From: Metapseudomonas resinovorans DSM 21078
Lineage (GTDB): Bacteria > Pseudomonadota > Gammaproteobacteria > Pseudomonadales > Pseudomonadaceae
Length of the DNA stretch: 64,000 bases
Assembly (NCBI RefSeq): GCF_000423545.1
Contig: NZ_AUIE01000002.1
Location: 186,001 to 250,000, forward strand
Reading direction: 5' to 3'
The notes beneath the pieces are model-generated. The model did no database searches and had not been told where the DNA came from. It saw nothing but the letters and a program-made list of their open reading frames with translations. Below are positions 26,649 through 35,981 of the stretch, one piece after another (the stretch's first letter is position 1; every line of letters begins with the position of its first letter). The position numbers and the translations under genes are program-made.

Positions 26649-27953
26649 ATGACGCGTCATCCCTTGCTGCCCGCCGCGCTGCTGGCGATCTGCACCGCGT
26701 GCAGCGAACAAGCCACCCTGCAGGTCGAGGACGGCACCGGCCCCAACCCGCAACTGCCGGCCCCCAACACGACCTTCATCCCCACCGTCAACATCGCGCC
26801 GGCCACAGGTTGGGCGCCAGGTACCACGCCCGTGGCCGCGCCTGGAGCCAGGGTCAACGCCTTTGCCGAAGGCCTGCAACACCCGCGCTGGCTCTATGTA
26901 CTGCCCAACGGTGACGTCCTGGTGGCGGAAAGCGCCGCGCCGAACGCCGACAAGCCAGCGGGCATCAAGAGCTGGGTGGCTGACTGGTACATGAAGCGCG
27001 CCGGCGCCCAGGTGCCGAGCGCCAATCGCATATCCCTGCTGCGCGACATCAACGGCGATGGTGTGGCCGACCTGCGCAGCACCTTCCTCAGCGGCCTCAA
27101 CTCGCCTTTCGGCATGGTGCTGGTGGGCAAGGACCTCTACGTCGCCAATGCCGATGCGCTGCTGCGCTTCCCCTATGTGAAGGGCGCCACCGAAATCAGC
27201 GAGCCGGGCAACAAGGTCACCGACCTTCCCGCCGGGCTCAATTATCACTGGACCAAGAACGTCATCGCCAGCCGCGACGGCCGCAAGCTCTATATAACGG
27301 TGGGCTCCAACAGCAACGTGGGCGAGAACGGCCTGGAGGCCGAAGAAGGCCGTGCGGCGATCTGGGTACTGGACCGCGACAGCGGCAGCAAGCGCCTCTA
27401 TGCCACCGGCCTGCGCAACCCGGTGGGCCTGGCCTGGGAACCACAGACCGGCAAGCTGTGGACAGCGGTGAACGAGCGAGACGAACTGGGAAGCGACCTG
27501 GTGCCGGACTACATCACCTCGGTGAAGGACGGTGGCTTCTATGGCTGGCCCTGGAGCTACTTCGGCCAGCATGTGGACGCGCGGGTCCAGCCGCAACGTC
27601 CGGATCTGGTGGCCAAGGCCCTGGTGCCCGACTACGCCCTCGGCCCGCACACCGCCTCCCTGGGCATCGCCTTCGCCAAAGGCAGCAAACTGCCGGAATT
27701 CCAGAATGGCCTCTTCGTCGGCCAGCATGGCTCGTGGAACCGCAAGCCCCACAGTGGCTACAAGGTGATCTACGTGCCGTTCAAGGGCGGCAAGCCGCAC
27801 GGCCAGCCGATCGACGTACTCACCGGCTTCCTCGACGCCAAGGGCAACGCCCAGGGCCGCCCGGTGGATGTGAAGCTCGACAGCAAGGGCGCGCTGCTGG
27901 TGACCGACGACGTGGGCAATAAAGTGTGGCGGGTGAGTGCGGCGAAGAAGTGA
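26649..27953 (+). CDS. PQQ-type sugar dehydrogenase / L-sorbosone dehydrogenase family protein
   Basis: A 434-residue exported beta-propeller protein. Signal-like start ([14 protein letters not shown]); the sequence around the Cys is not a good lipobox, so lipoprotein status is doubtful. Propeller features include [24 protein letters not shown], a calcium-loop-like [45 protein letters not shown] and [18 protein letters not shown]. Relatives oxidise aldoses or sorbosone with PQQ; the substrate here is unknown. It is divergent from pstS and shares its Pho-box region. Confidence 0.85.
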   Translation: MTRHPLLPAALLAICTACSEQATLQVEDGTGPNPQLPAPNTTFIPTVNIAPATGWAPGTTPVAAPGARVNAFAEGLQHPRWLYVLPNGDVLVAESAAPNADKPAGIKSWVADWYMKRAGAQVPSANRISLLRDINGDGVADLRSTFLSGLNSPFGMVLVGKDLYVANADALLRFPYVKGATEISEPGNKVTDLPAGLNYHWTKNVIASRDGRKLYITVGSNSNVGENGLEAEEGRAAIWVLDRDSGSKRLYATGLRNPVGLAWEPQTGKLWTAVNERDELGSDLVPDYITSVKDGGFYGWPWSYFGQHVDARVQPQRPDLVAKALVPDYALGPHTASLGIAFAKGSKLPEFQNGLFVGQHGSWNRKPHSGYKVIYVPFKGGKPHGQPIDVLTGFLDAKGNAQGRPVDVKLDSKGALLVTDDVGNKVWRVSAAKK

Positions 27954-27959
27954 AGCCCT

Positions 27960-28034
27960 CGTAGGATGGCGTAGAGCGGAGCGAAACCCATCATCGCGAA
28001 TCGATGGGTTTCGCAGGCTCTACCCCTCCTACGG
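27960..28034. repeat. GTAGGATGGGT-type palindromic repeat, copy B (full hairpin)
   Basis: CGTAGGATGGCGTAGAGCGGAGCGAAACCCATC.. is followed by its inverted counterpart ..GATGGGTTTCGCAGGCTCTACCCCTCCTACG, giving one long hairpin. It fills the gap between the convergent dehydrogenase (+, ends 27953) and MFS (-, ends 28049) genes and is a plausible bidirectional terminator. Confidence 0.9.
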
Positions 28035-28048
28035 ACTGAGCGGGACGA

Positions 28049-29338
28049 TCAGCGATTCTTCGCGATCAGGAACAGGCCGATCAGCATCGCCACACCGCAC
28101 AGGGCCGCGACGTAGTAAGCCGGCCCCAGGCTGTCCCACTTCATCAGCAGCGATACCACCATCGGGGTCAAGCCGCCGAAGATGGCGTAGGCCAGGTTGT
28201 AGGAGAACGACAGGCCGGAGAAGCGCACCACCGGTGGGAAAGCCTTGACCATCACATAGGGCACCGCACCGATGGTGCCAACGAACAGGCCGGTAATCGC
28301 GTAGAGCGGGAACAGCCAGTCCGGATGAGCCTGGAGGCTGGTGTAGAAGGTCCAGGAGCTGATCGCCAGCAGCAGGCCACCCACCAGGAAGGTGCGTCCG
28401 GCGCCGATGCGGTCGGCAATCGCCCCGGAAGCCACGCAACCGATGGACAGCAGCACGATGGCCAGGCTGTTGGCCTTGAGCGCCGTCGCGGCGTCGAAAC
28501 CGTAGACGGTCTGCAGCAGGGTCGGGGTCATCAGGATCACGACCACGATGCCGGCCGACAGCACCCAGGTCAGCAGCATGGACAGCACGATGGCGCCGCG
28601 ATGCTCGCGCAGCACCGTCTTCAGCGGCACTTCGTCGGCCAACGCCTTGCGCTGCTGCATCTCCGCGAATACCGGGGTTTCGTGCAGCCAGCGGCGCAGA
28701 TACACGGCAAACAGCCCGAACACACCGCCGATCAGGAACGGCAGGCGCCAGGCCCAGTCCAGCACTTCTGCCGGGGTGTAGAGGCTGTTGATCAGGGTCG
28801 CCATCAGCGAGCCCAGCAGGATGCCCGCGGTCAGGCCTGACGTCAGCGTGCCGCAGGCATAGCCGATGTAGCGCGACGGTACGTGCTCGGACACGAAGAC
28901 CCAGGCGCCCGGCACTTCACCGCCGATGGCCGCGCCCTGAATCACGCGCATCGCCAGCAGCGCCAGGGGTGCCCAGATGCCGATCTGCTCGTAGGTGGGC
29001 AACAGGCCCATCACCAGGGTCGGCACCGCCATCAGGAAGATGCTCAGGGTGAACATGCGCTTGCGGCCCAGGAGATCGCCGAAGTGCGCCATGACGATAC
29101 CGCCCAACGGGCGCGCCAGATAGCCGGCGGCGAAGATGCCGAAGGTCTGCAACTGGCGCAGCCATTCCGGCATTTCGGCGGGGAAGAACAGCTTGCCCAC
29201 CACGGCGGCGAAGAACACGAAAATGATGAAGTCGTAGAACTCCAGGGCCCCGCCGAGCGCAGAAAGCGACAGGGTCTTGTAGTCGCTGCGGGTCAGCGGA
29301 CGCGAGGCAGGCGCCTCGGGGGCGAGCACGGAAGACAT
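28049..29338 (-). CDS. MFS transporter, metabolite:H+ symporter (MHS) type
   Basis: A 429-residue 12-helix inner-membrane transporter. The MFS loop signature between helices 2 and 3 is GDLLGRKRMFTLSIFLM, preceded by YLARPLGGIVMAHF, which is typical of the MHS subfamily that moves organic acids and osmolytes. A second pseudo-signature, IADRIGAGRTFLVGG, lies in the C-terminal half. It stands alone between a terminator-like repeat and the divergent thioesterase gene. The substrate cannot be told from sequence. Confidence 0.9.
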   Translation of the reverse strand: MSSVLAPEAPASRPLTRSDYKTLSLSALGGALEFYDFIIFVFFAAVVGKLFFPAEMPEWLRQLQTFGIFAAGYLARPLGGIVMAHFGDLLGRKRMFTLSIFLMAVPTLVMGLLPTYEQIGIWAPLALLAMRVIQGAAIGGEVPGAWVFVSEHVPSRYIGYACGTLTSGLTAGILLGSLMATLINSLYTPAEVLDWAWRLPFLIGGVFGLFAVYLRRWLHETPVFAEMQQRKALADEVPLKTVLREHRGAIVLSMLLTWVLSAGIVVVILMTPTLLQTVYGFDAATALKANSLAIVLLSIGCVASGAIADRIGAGRTFLVGGLLLAISSWTFYTSLQAHPDWLFPLYAITGLFVGTIGAVPYVMVKAFPPVVRFSGLSFSYNLAYAIFGGLTPMVVSLLMKWDSLGPAYYVAALCGVAMLIGLFLIAKNR

Positions 29339-29612
29339 GTGGGGGGTTCTCGTCTGGGGGTGCAGTGCGTTTACCGCTGCTTTGGCGGCAAATCGCCAGG
29401 CAACATATCAAAAAGCGTCACATGTACACAGTCTCAGCCACAAAACCGCCGCTGATGCGCCACAACGGTCGTCTGGTGCCCTGCCGTACCTATATACTGC
29501 CCGCAGTTCAGCGCAGGTCGGCATGCAGTGGGTCGGCTGGCGCACAGGGAAGGAAGGGGCACCGCCCCTTTCCAGGCATTGGCGCCGCACACACGAAACA
29601 GGCAGTCCCGGC

Positions 29613-30020
29613 ATGATCGAGATCGAAGAAGACGAGAACCTCACCCCGCAAGGCGATCTCGCCCTGCAGATCACCGCGCTCCCGCGGGAAACCAACGGCT
29701 TCGGCGACATCTATGGCGGCTGGCTGGTCTCCCAGATGGACCTGGCCGGCACCGCTATGGCCAGCAAGGTCGCCGCGGGCCGCGTGGCCACAGTGGCCAT
29801 CGACCGCATGGCATTCCTGGTGCCCGTGGCCGTGGGCGCTCAGCTCTCTTTCTATACCCAGACCCTGGAGATCGGCCGCAGCTCCATCCAGATGCTCGTG
29901 GAAGTCTGGAGCGACGATCCGCTGTCCAGCGAATGGCGCAAGGTCACCGAAGCGGTGTTCGTCTTCGTCGCCATCGACGGCAGTGGCCGCACCCGCCCAG
30001 TCCCGCCGCGTCGGGGCTGA
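29613..30020 (+). CDS. Acyl-CoA thioesterase (YciA-type hotdog)
   Basis: 135 residues from the ATG at 29613, where similarity begins; the open frame reaches further upstream without conserved sequence. Hotdog-fold features are ETNGFGDIYGGWLVSQMDLAGTAMASK (family pattern ..N..G.IFGGWLLSQMD..), RVATVAIDRMAFLVPV and SIQMLVEVWSDD. It hydrolyses acyl-CoAs in the cytoplasm. A T-rich terminator follows. Confidence 0.92.
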   Translation: MIEIEEDENLTPQGDLALQITALPRETNGFGDIYGGWLVSQMDLAGTAMASKVAAGRVATVAIDRMAFLVPVAVGAQLSFYTQTLEIGRSSIQMLVEVWSDDPLSSEWRKVTEAVFVFVAIDGSGRTRPVPPRRG

Positions 30021-30033
30021 CCGGCCATCGCAG

Positions 30034-30064
30034 AAGGGGTCGCGCAAGCGGCCCTTTTTCGTTT
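30034..30064 (+). terminator. Rho-independent terminator after thioesterase
   Basis: A 10 bp stem (30034-30043 with 30048-30057, two G-T pairs) closes a GCAA tetraloop and runs into TTTTTCGTTT. It lies 13 bases after the thioesterase stop. Confidence 0.85.
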
Positions 30065-30093
30065 CCAGGGATCACGCCGACATCCGAGTAACC

Positions 30094-31287
30094 CTACAGG
30101 CGCAATGCATCCACCGGATGCAGCTTTGCCGCGCGTCGGGCCGGCGCCAGGCCCGCCGCAATGCCCACCACGGCCGACAGCAGCAGTGCCAGCAGCACCA
30201 TCGGCGGGCTCAAGTTCAGCGGTAGTCCGGGCACCATCCAGTGCAGCGCCGCCAGCAACAGCCCCACCATCGCCAGCCCCAGCACACCTCCCAGCACCGA
30301 GAGAAGCGTCGCCTCGGCGAGGAACAGCGCCAGCACCTGGCGGGGTGCTGCGCCCACGGCGCGGAGCAGGCCGATTTCGGCGGTCCTTTCACCGACTGTG
30401 GTGGTCATGATGGTGAGAATGCCCACCGCACCCACCAGCAGAGAAATCCCGCCCAGCGCCGCAACACCCAGGGTGATGGTGGCGAGGATGCGATTGAGGC
30501 TGCCCAGCAGGTCGCTCTGCGACGTCATGCGAAAGTCTTCGCGGCCATGGCGCTCCACCAACAGCCGGCGCACGCTGTCGGCGAAGGGTTCAGCCGGCGT
30601 GCGCTCGTCGAACAGTACATGGATCTTTACCAGCCCTTCGCGGTTGAACAGGTTCTCTGCCCAGTCCACCGGGATGTAGGCGATGTCGTCAAGGTCGAAC
30701 CCCAGCAGGTTGCCCTTGCGCTCCATCACGCCGCTTACCCGGAAGCTCATACCGCCCACCCGCACTCGCTGACCCACCGGGTTGGCGCTGCCGAAAAGCT
30801 CCGTGCCCAGCTTTGCGCCCAGCACCACATAAGACGGGGTGCGACCATTGCGTGACGGCGGCAGGAACTGCCCCTGGGCCATGCGCACGCGCCAGGCGGA
30901 CGCCAGCTGGGAGCCGGTGCCAAGAATGTCCACCCGCCGTTGCCGCCCACCCGCCTGGATGTCGCCGTTGCCCTGGATGATCGGCACCACGGCTTCGGCA
31001 TGGGGCAGTCGCCCCAGGGCGTCGGCGTCAGCGATGGTCAACGGCCGCGCGCTGGCGAGAATCCCACCGATGCCGCCGGTGGGCAGGGTTCCGGGGCGCA
31101 CCGTGACCACTCGCGTGCCGAACTGGGCGAAGCTGTCCAGCACGCGGTCGCGCAGCCCCTCCCCCATCGCCGTGAGCAGCGCCACGGCGGCGATACCGAT
31201 GGCCACTCCGAGCAGGGTCAACAGGCTGCGCAGTGGCTGGCTGGACAAGGCCGAGCCACACAGGCCGAAGCCGTCGCGCCAGCGCAT
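30094..31287 (-). CDS. MacB/FtsX-type ABC transporter permease 2
   Basis: A 397-residue permease. N-terminal helix SLLTLLGVAIGIAAVALLTAMG, a MacB-PCD periplasmic domain (about 45-260; VVTVRPGTLPTGGIGG; LGTELFGSANPVGQRVRVGG), and three C-terminal FtsX helices (TLGVAALGGISLLVGAVGILTIM; ERTAEIGLLRAVGAAPRQVLALFLAEA). The start at 31287 overlaps the stop of the other permease (ATGA). It is last of a four-gene operon with an adaptor, an ATPase and a second, different permease. Probably exports a lipid, peptide or small molecule from the inner membrane. Confidence 0.9.
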   Translation of the reverse strand: MRWRDGFGLCGSALSSQPLRSLLTLLGVAIGIAAVALLTAMGEGLRDRVLDSFAQFGTRVVTVRPGTLPTGGIGGILASARPLTIADADALGRLPHAEAVVPIIQGNGDIQAGGRQRRVDILGTGSQLASAWRVRMAQGQFLPPSRNGRTPSYVVLGAKLGTELFGSANPVGQRVRVGGMSFRVSGVMERKGNLLGFDLDDIAYIPVDWAENLFNREGLVKIHVLFDERTPAEPFADSVRRLLVERHGREDFRMTSQSDLLGSLNRILATITLGVAALGGISLLVGAVGILTIMTTTVGERTAEIGLLRAVGAAPRQVLALFLAEATLLSVLGGVLGLAMVGLLLAALHWMVPGLPLNLSPPMVLLALLLSAVVGIAAGLAPARRAAKLHPVDALRL

Positions 31288-32498
31288 CAGAGGCTGCCTT
31301 GCGGGCGCAAGGCCTGCACCGGCACCTGAGCCGCGGCGTGGTTCGCCGGCAGCCAGGCGAACAGCAGCGCCGCCGCCAGGGCCAGGGACGGCGCACCCAG
31401 CCGCGCCCACCAGGGCGCATACAGCGGCAGGTCGCTGGCCATCCGTGCCACCCAGAGCAGCAGCTCACCCAGTGCCATCCCGCTGCCTGCTCCCAACAAT
31501 GCCAATAGCGCCGCCTCACCCAGGAACAGCAGGCGCACCTGGGCCGAGCTGGCCCCGACGGCCTTGAGCAGGCCGATCTCGGCGGTGCGTTGCAGGACTG
31601 CGATCCAGGTGACGTTCATGATCAGGATGCCGGCCACCAGCAGGCTGATGGCCGCGATGCCCGCCAGCGCCAGGGTCAGACCACTGAGGATGCCGTCGAA
31701 GGCGGCGAGCATGGAGTCCTGGCTGAGCAGCGTGACATCTTCCTCTCCCTGGTGACGCTCGGTCAGGGTCGCCAGCACCTGGCGCCGCGCGCTGTCCAGG
31801 TAGCTGGGGCCGCGGGCCTCGACGAAGACGCGGTACAACCCTTCGCGGTTGAACAGTCCCTCGGCATTGGACACTGGGACGATCAACGCCTCGGAGAAAT
31901 CCATCCCCAGAGACTCGCCGCGCTCGTCCAGCACGCCGATCACCCGGAAGCGCCGATCACCGGCGCGCAGCCACTGGCCCAGCGCCGGAGAGCTGCCGAA
32001 CAGCGCCTGGCGCAGACGACTGCCGATCACACAGACGTCCTCCGCCTGGCCCGGCTCCAGTTCCGGCAGCGGTTGGCCCTGGGCGAGACGCAGCTGGCGA
32101 ATGGCGAAGAAGGCGCGAGTGGTGCCCAGGGTCAGGGCTTCGCGATTGCGGTTGTCACGGCTGACTTCCAATTGCCCGGCATGCAGGGGCGCCACCCGGC
32201 GCACCGCTGGCAAGCGGCCGAGGGCGGCAGCATCCGCCTGGGTCAGGGACCGCGGGGCCATGCCGGTGATGGGCGGCATACCGCCGGCGGTTTCATTGCG
32301 GCCGGGCAGGACGATAAGAATGTCGCGCCCGAGCAGCGAGAACTCCCCCAACATGTACGTCCGCACACCCTCCCCGAGACCGCCCAGCAGGGTCACGAAG
32401 AACACGCCCACGGCCATTGCCAGCAACAACATGACGCTGCGCGAGCCGTGCCCTCGCAGGGCGCCGAGCCAGAAACGGCAGGCGTCCAGCGGGTCCAT
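31287..32498 (-). CDS. MacB/FtsX-type ABC transporter permease 1
   Basis: A 403-residue permease with the same layout as its neighbour (N-terminal helix SVMLLLAMAVGVFFVTLLGGLGEG; PCD domain; ISLLVAGILIMNVTWIAVLQRTAEIGLLKAVGASSAQVRLLFLGEA) but clearly divergent in sequence. It begins with the ATG at 32498, overlapping the ATPase stop. Having two unlike permeases suggests a heterodimeric channel rather than the usual MacB homodimer (inference). Confidence 0.9.
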   Translation of the reverse strand: MDPLDACRFWLGALRGHGSRSVMLLLAMAVGVFFVTLLGGLGEGVRTYMLGEFSLLGRDILIVLPGRNETAGGMPPITGMAPRSLTQADAAALGRLPAVRRVAPLHAGQLEVSRDNRNREALTLGTTRAFFAIRQLRLAQGQPLPELEPGQAEDVCVIGSRLRQALFGSSPALGQWLRAGDRRFRVIGVLDERGESLGMDFSEALIVPVSNAEGLFNREGLYRVFVEARGPSYLDSARRQVLATLTERHQGEEDVTLLSQDSMLAAFDGILSGLTLALAGIAAISLLVAGILIMNVTWIAVLQRTAEIGLLKAVGASSAQVRLLFLGEAALLALLGAGSGMALGELLLWVARMASDLPLYAPWWARLGAPSLALAAALLFAWLPANHAAAQVPVQALRPQGSL

Positions 32499-33184
32499 CA
32501 GGCAAGCGCTCCGTGGCAGCGGTCGCTGAGGATACAGCCGTCACGCATCTGTATCTGACGATGGGCGCGGGCGGCGTGCTGGGCGTCGTGGGTCACCAGG
32601 ATCAGGGTGAGACCCTCGGCATTCAGCTCTTCCAGCAGGGCCACCACCTCGGCGCCGGACTGGCTGTCGAGATTGCCGGTGGGCTCGTCGGCCAACAGCA
32701 GGCGCGGCCGCATCACCATCGCGCGGGCAATGGCCACCCGCTGACGCTGGCCACCGGAGAGCTCGGCCGGGTGATGCTGCAACCGCTCGGCCAAGCCCAG
32801 GCGCTCGGCCAGGTGCAGGCTGCGACGGCGACGCTCGGCGGGCTCGACGCCGGCCAGCAGCATGGGCAGCTCGATATTCTCCAGCGCAGTCAAACGCGGG
32901 ATCAGGTGAAAGGACTGGAAGACAAAGCCGATCAGACGGCTACGCAGGCACGCGCGACGCTCTTCCCCCAGGCGGGCGGTGGGTTCCTCGTCCAGCCAGA
33001 ACTCGCCACTGTCCGGTGCGTCCAGCAGGCCGAGGATATTCAGCAAGGTGGACTTGCCCGAACCGGAGGCTCCGGTGATGGCCAGGTACTCGCCGTCTGC
33101 CACGTCCAGGTCGAGGTGGTCGAGACCACGCACCCGCTGCTCGCCCAGCTGGAAGCAGCGACTGACTTGATGCATGAGGATCAC
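32498..33184 (-). CDS. ABC transporter ATP-binding protein (MacB/LolD-type)
   Basis: A 228-residue ATPase. Walker A GASGSGKST, Q-loop FQSFHLIPRLTALEN, signature LSGGQRQRVAIARAM, Walker B LLLADEPTGNLDS and switch His in LVTHDAQHAARA. The ADEPTGNLDS motif places it with the MacB/LolD export-type ATPases. The start is GTG at 33184 (GTGA overlap with the adaptor stop), with an ATG 9 bases further in. It energises the two permeases encoded downstream. Confidence 0.93.
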   Translation of the reverse strand: MILMHQVSRCFQLGEQRVRGLDHLDLDVADGEYLAITGASGSGKSTLLNILGLLDAPDSGEFWLDEEPTARLGEERRACLRSRLIGFVFQSFHLIPRLTALENIELPMLLAGVEPAERRRRSLHLAERLGLAERLQHHPAELSGGQRQRVAIARAMVMRPRLLLADEPTGNLDSQSGAEVVALLEELNAEGLTLILVTHDAQHAARAHRQIQMRDGCILSDRCHGALA

Positions 33185-34335
33185 GGCGTCGCCTCCTCGG
33201 CCTCGCCACTGGGGCTGACCACGCTGCCATCGGCCAGGCCGTCATGCTGCAGGCTGGGCAGGATACGGTCTCCGGCGTCCAGCCCATCCTTCACCTCGCT
33301 CCAGCGCCAGTTGGTCAGGCCGATCTCCACCCGCTGCTCACGCAAATGGCCATTGCTCGGGTCGTAGCGCAGCACCTTGCCGCCTTCCAGCAGGCTTTCC
33401 GTCGGCACCCGCAGGGTCTGCTCGCGTTGCGCCAGGAGGATTTCCACGTCGGCGCTGTAGCCGCTGAGCAGGAGCAGGTCCGGCGGCACCCCCTCGAACT
33501 TCACCTCAACGTCCACAGTGCGCGCCTGTTTTTCCAGCTCACGGACAAAGGGCGCGATGCGGCTCACCCGCCCCTCGAAACTGCGTCCACGGAAAGCATC
33601 CAGGGTGATGCGCACGGGCATGCCGGGACGCACCAGGGCAGCATCCACCTCGTCTATGGGCGCCTCGACAAAGAGGCACTGGTCATCGATCAAGTCCACT
33701 GCCGGCGGGGTCGGGATGCCCGGTGGCGACGGCGTCACCACTTCGCCCAGCTCTCCGTTGATTTCGGCGACTATGCCGGCAAAGGGCGCCCGCAAGGTGG
33801 CCTGGTCCAACAGCGCCAGCTGCAGGTCAAGGCTGGCCACGGCTTCGCGGATCTTCGCATCGCCGCCACTGCACAGCAGTTGCGACAGCCGCGCGCGAGT
33901 GGTGCTCTGGTCCAGCAGGTCCTGGGAGGCCAGATTGCGCTCGGCCAGACGTTCGAGGCGCTGCTGGTCCCGCTGGTCCTGGCTGGCCTGGCGGCAACTC
34001 TGCTCACGCAGGTTGCGTTGGGCATCGAGCCGTGCGCGGGCTTCCTCCACTCGCGCCAGCAAGTCATCCTGGCGCAGGCGCATCAACACATCGCCGGCCT
34101 GCACCCGCTGACCGGCATGGATCAGCAATTCGCTGACCTGCCCTCCCGTCTTGAACGACAAATGTGCGCGTCGACACGCTTTCACCGTGCCCGCCCGGGT
34201 ATTGGCGACCAGTGATTCCACCTCGCCCTTGGCCACCTCCACCAGTTGAACCGGTACCGGCTCGGGACGCGCCCAGAAACCGACTACCATCGCCAGGGAA
34301 GCGAAAATAGGAATAATTATCAATAGCTTGCGCAT
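33181..34335 (-). CDS. HlyD/MacA-type periplasmic adaptor protein
   Basis: A 384-residue membrane-fusion protein. N-terminal signal-anchor LLIIIPIFASLAMVVGF; a lipoyl half SFKTGGQVSELLIHAGQRVQAGDVLMRL; an alpha-helical hairpin at about 95-170 rich in Arg/Gln/Leu (EEARARLDAQRNLREQ..); then LRAPFAGIVAEINGELGEVV and beta-barrel strands. It would bridge the inner-membrane ABC complex to an outer-membrane channel; no TolC-like gene is in the operon, so a shared one is presumably used. First gene of the export operon. Confidence 0.9.
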   Translation of the reverse strand: MRKLLIIIPIFASLAMVVGFWARPEPVPVQLVEVAKGEVESLVANTRAGTVKACRRAHLSFKTGGQVSELLIHAGQRVQAGDVLMRLRQDDLLARVEEARARLDAQRNLREQSCRQASQDQRDQQRLERLAERNLASQDLLDQSTTRARLSQLLCSGGDAKIREAVASLDLQLALLDQATLRAPFAGIVAEINGELGEVVTPSPPGIPTPPAVDLIDDQCLFVEAPIDEVDAALVRPGMPVRITLDAFRGRSFEGRVSRIAPFVRELEKQARTVDVEVKFEGVPPDLLLLSGYSADVEILLAQREQTLRVPTESLLEGGKVLRYDPSNGHLREQRVEIGLTNWRWSEVKDGLDAGDRILPSLQHDGLADGSVVSPSGEAEEATP

Positions 34336-34693
34336 GGCCGTAACTCCACTTGCCAGCAGGTCATGCAGAGTCTAGGTCGGGATGGAGGAGCCTCTTTTCG
34401 GGAGCCGGGGGGCACCATGCCCCGAAGGCGGGGAAAAAACCCAGCCGATTCAAGGCGTGAGGAAAGCCGCGATGTCGGAGGTGGGTCGAAAGGCCACACT
34501 GGGCGTGCGACTACCCGTTGAAAAAAGCCGATGAAAGGGCCCGGGAACAGTCTTTTGAAGGGAAAGATTCGCCGAAGAAAATCCAGCGTTTTCAGGAAAT
34601 ACGCGATACCGATTCCGGAGTGGCCGGCCTGCGTCGTAAAAATGACGCACCACTAAAAGCAGGGCCGGCAGCCAATGGCCACCGGCCCGGACA
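34336..34693. other. 358-base intergenic region with nested hairpins, no gene seen
   Basis: This separates the adaptor start (-) from the dctP 3' end (-). It is less GC-rich than its surroundings. TGCGTC (34630-34635) / GACGCA (34644-34649) is nested within GCCGGCCTGC...GCAGGGCCGGC (34624-34671). Only short frames without ribosome sites are open. It must hold the export operon's promoter near 34336-34400. Confidence 0.5.
34660..34690 (-). terminator. Terminator hairpin after dctP
   Basis: On the minus strand GGGCCGG..CCGGCCC (plus-strand 34663-34669 and 34681-34687) forms a stem followed by TGCTTTTAG, directly after the dctP stop. The distal arm can also pair with GCCGGCC at 34624-34630, giving an alternative fold. 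Confidence 0.65.
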
Positions 34694-35788
34694 TCAGCCG
34701 CGGATGTTGTAGATCAGCTTCTCGTTCTCCTCGGCATAGACGCGCATGCGCGCCAGGTAGGCCTTCTGCTGCTGCCACACCTTGCTCGCCGCCGGATCAG
34801 CCGCGGCACTGGCCTCGACCACCTCGGCGGCCACTTCCTTGAGCCTGGCCAACACCGGCTCCGGCAGGCGACGAACCTCGACGCCCTCGGCCTTGAATTT
34901 CTCCATGGCCTCCATGTTGCGTGCGTTGTAGTCGTCCAGCATGTCGCCATTCACATCGCGGGCGGCTGCGCGGACGATGGCCTTGAGGTCCGCCGGCAGG
35001 GTTTCCCAGGCCTTGAGGTTGACGTCCAGTTCGAAGGTCACGTTGGGCTCCTGCCAACCCGGGGTGTAGTAGTACTTGGCGGCCTTGTGCAGGCCCAGGG
35101 CCAGATCGTTGTAAGGGCCAATCCACTCGGTAGCGTCGATGGCGCCGGTCTGCAGCGCGGTGAAGATCTCGCCCGCCGGCAGGTTGACCACGGTGCCGCC
35201 CATCTTCGTCAGCACTTCGCCCCCCAGGCCCGGGGTACGCATCTTCAAGCCGTTGAAGTCCTCGACGCTGTTGATTTCCTTGTTGAACCAGCCGGCGGTC
35301 TGCACGCCGGTGGCGCCGCAGGCCATGGGCAACACGCCGAAGGGTTTGTACACCTCTTCCCAGAGTTCGATGCCACCGCCCTTGTGCAGCCAGGCATTCA
35401 TCTCCTGGGCGTTGGGGCCGAAGGGCAGCGCGCAGAAGAACTGCGCGGCGGGTACCTTGCCCTTCCAGTAGTAGGGGGCGCCATGCCCCATCTCCGCGGT
35501 ACCGCGGGATACCGCATCGAACACTTCCAGGGCCGGAACCAGTTCACCGGCGGCGTAAACCTTGATCTTCAGCCGGCCGTTGCTCATTTCCTCCACCAGC
35601 TTGGCGAAGTGCTCGGCACCCACGCCCACGCCAGGGAAGTTCTTCGGCCAGGAGGTGACCATCTTCCAGTTGAAGGTCTGCGCTTCAGCCTGCGGTCCGC
35701 CAGCGGCCTGCTCCTTCTTGTCACAACCGGCCAAAGCTGCGGCCGCAAGGCCCACCCCGGCCGCGGCGATGATTTCACGACGTTTCAT
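34694..35788 (-). CDS. TRAP transporter substrate-binding protein (DctP/TakP-like)
   Basis: A 364-residue periplasmic binding protein. It begins MKRREIIAAAGVGLAAAALAGCDKK, which has both a twin-arginine-like start and a lipobox (LAGC), so it may be Tat-exported and lipid-anchored. FNWKMVTSWPKNFPGVGVGAEHFAK and EWIGPYNDLALGLHKAAKYYYTPGW match the large TakP/FcbT1 subgroup, whose known ligands are 2-oxo acids or mannitol/aromatic acids. The start at 35788 is chosen from the signal; the upstream open frame is rejected. It is divergent from its two membrane subunits. Confidence 0.93.
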   Translation of the reverse strand: MKRREIIAAAGVGLAAAALAGCDKKEQAAGGPQAEAQTFNWKMVTSWPKNFPGVGVGAEHFAKLVEEMSNGRLKIKVYAAGELVPALEVFDAVSRGTAEMGHGAPYYWKGKVPAAQFFCALPFGPNAQEMNAWLHKGGGIELWEEVYKPFGVLPMACGATGVQTAGWFNKEINSVEDFNGLKMRTPGLGGEVLTKMGGTVVNLPAGEIFTALQTGAIDATEWIGPYNDLALGLHKAAKYYYTPGWQEPNVTFELDVNLKAWETLPADLKAIVRAAARDVNGDMLDDYNARNMEAMEKFKAEGVEVRRLPEPVLARLKEVAAEVVEASAAADPAASKVWQQQKAYLARMRVYAEENEKLIYNIRG

Positions 35789-35981
35789 GCTGTTTCTCCT
35801 TGTTCTTGTTGTGGTCGTTGCGGGTCGCGCATGACGCCCGACAGATTGCCTGAAGACAAGCGCCAGATCAGCAACCAGCCTAGCCTGCTGGACTAAAGTT
35901 GTAGCGTCCTGTGCAAGCTTTTGCCGACCTGCTAGAACATTCAGCGTCTCGTCCCTCTTCCAATAACGACAAGGACCTGCA

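Noticed and set aside
34450-34653. Small minus-strand frame in the gap after dctP
   Set aside because: No ribosome site; the sequence is occupied by nested inverted repeats.
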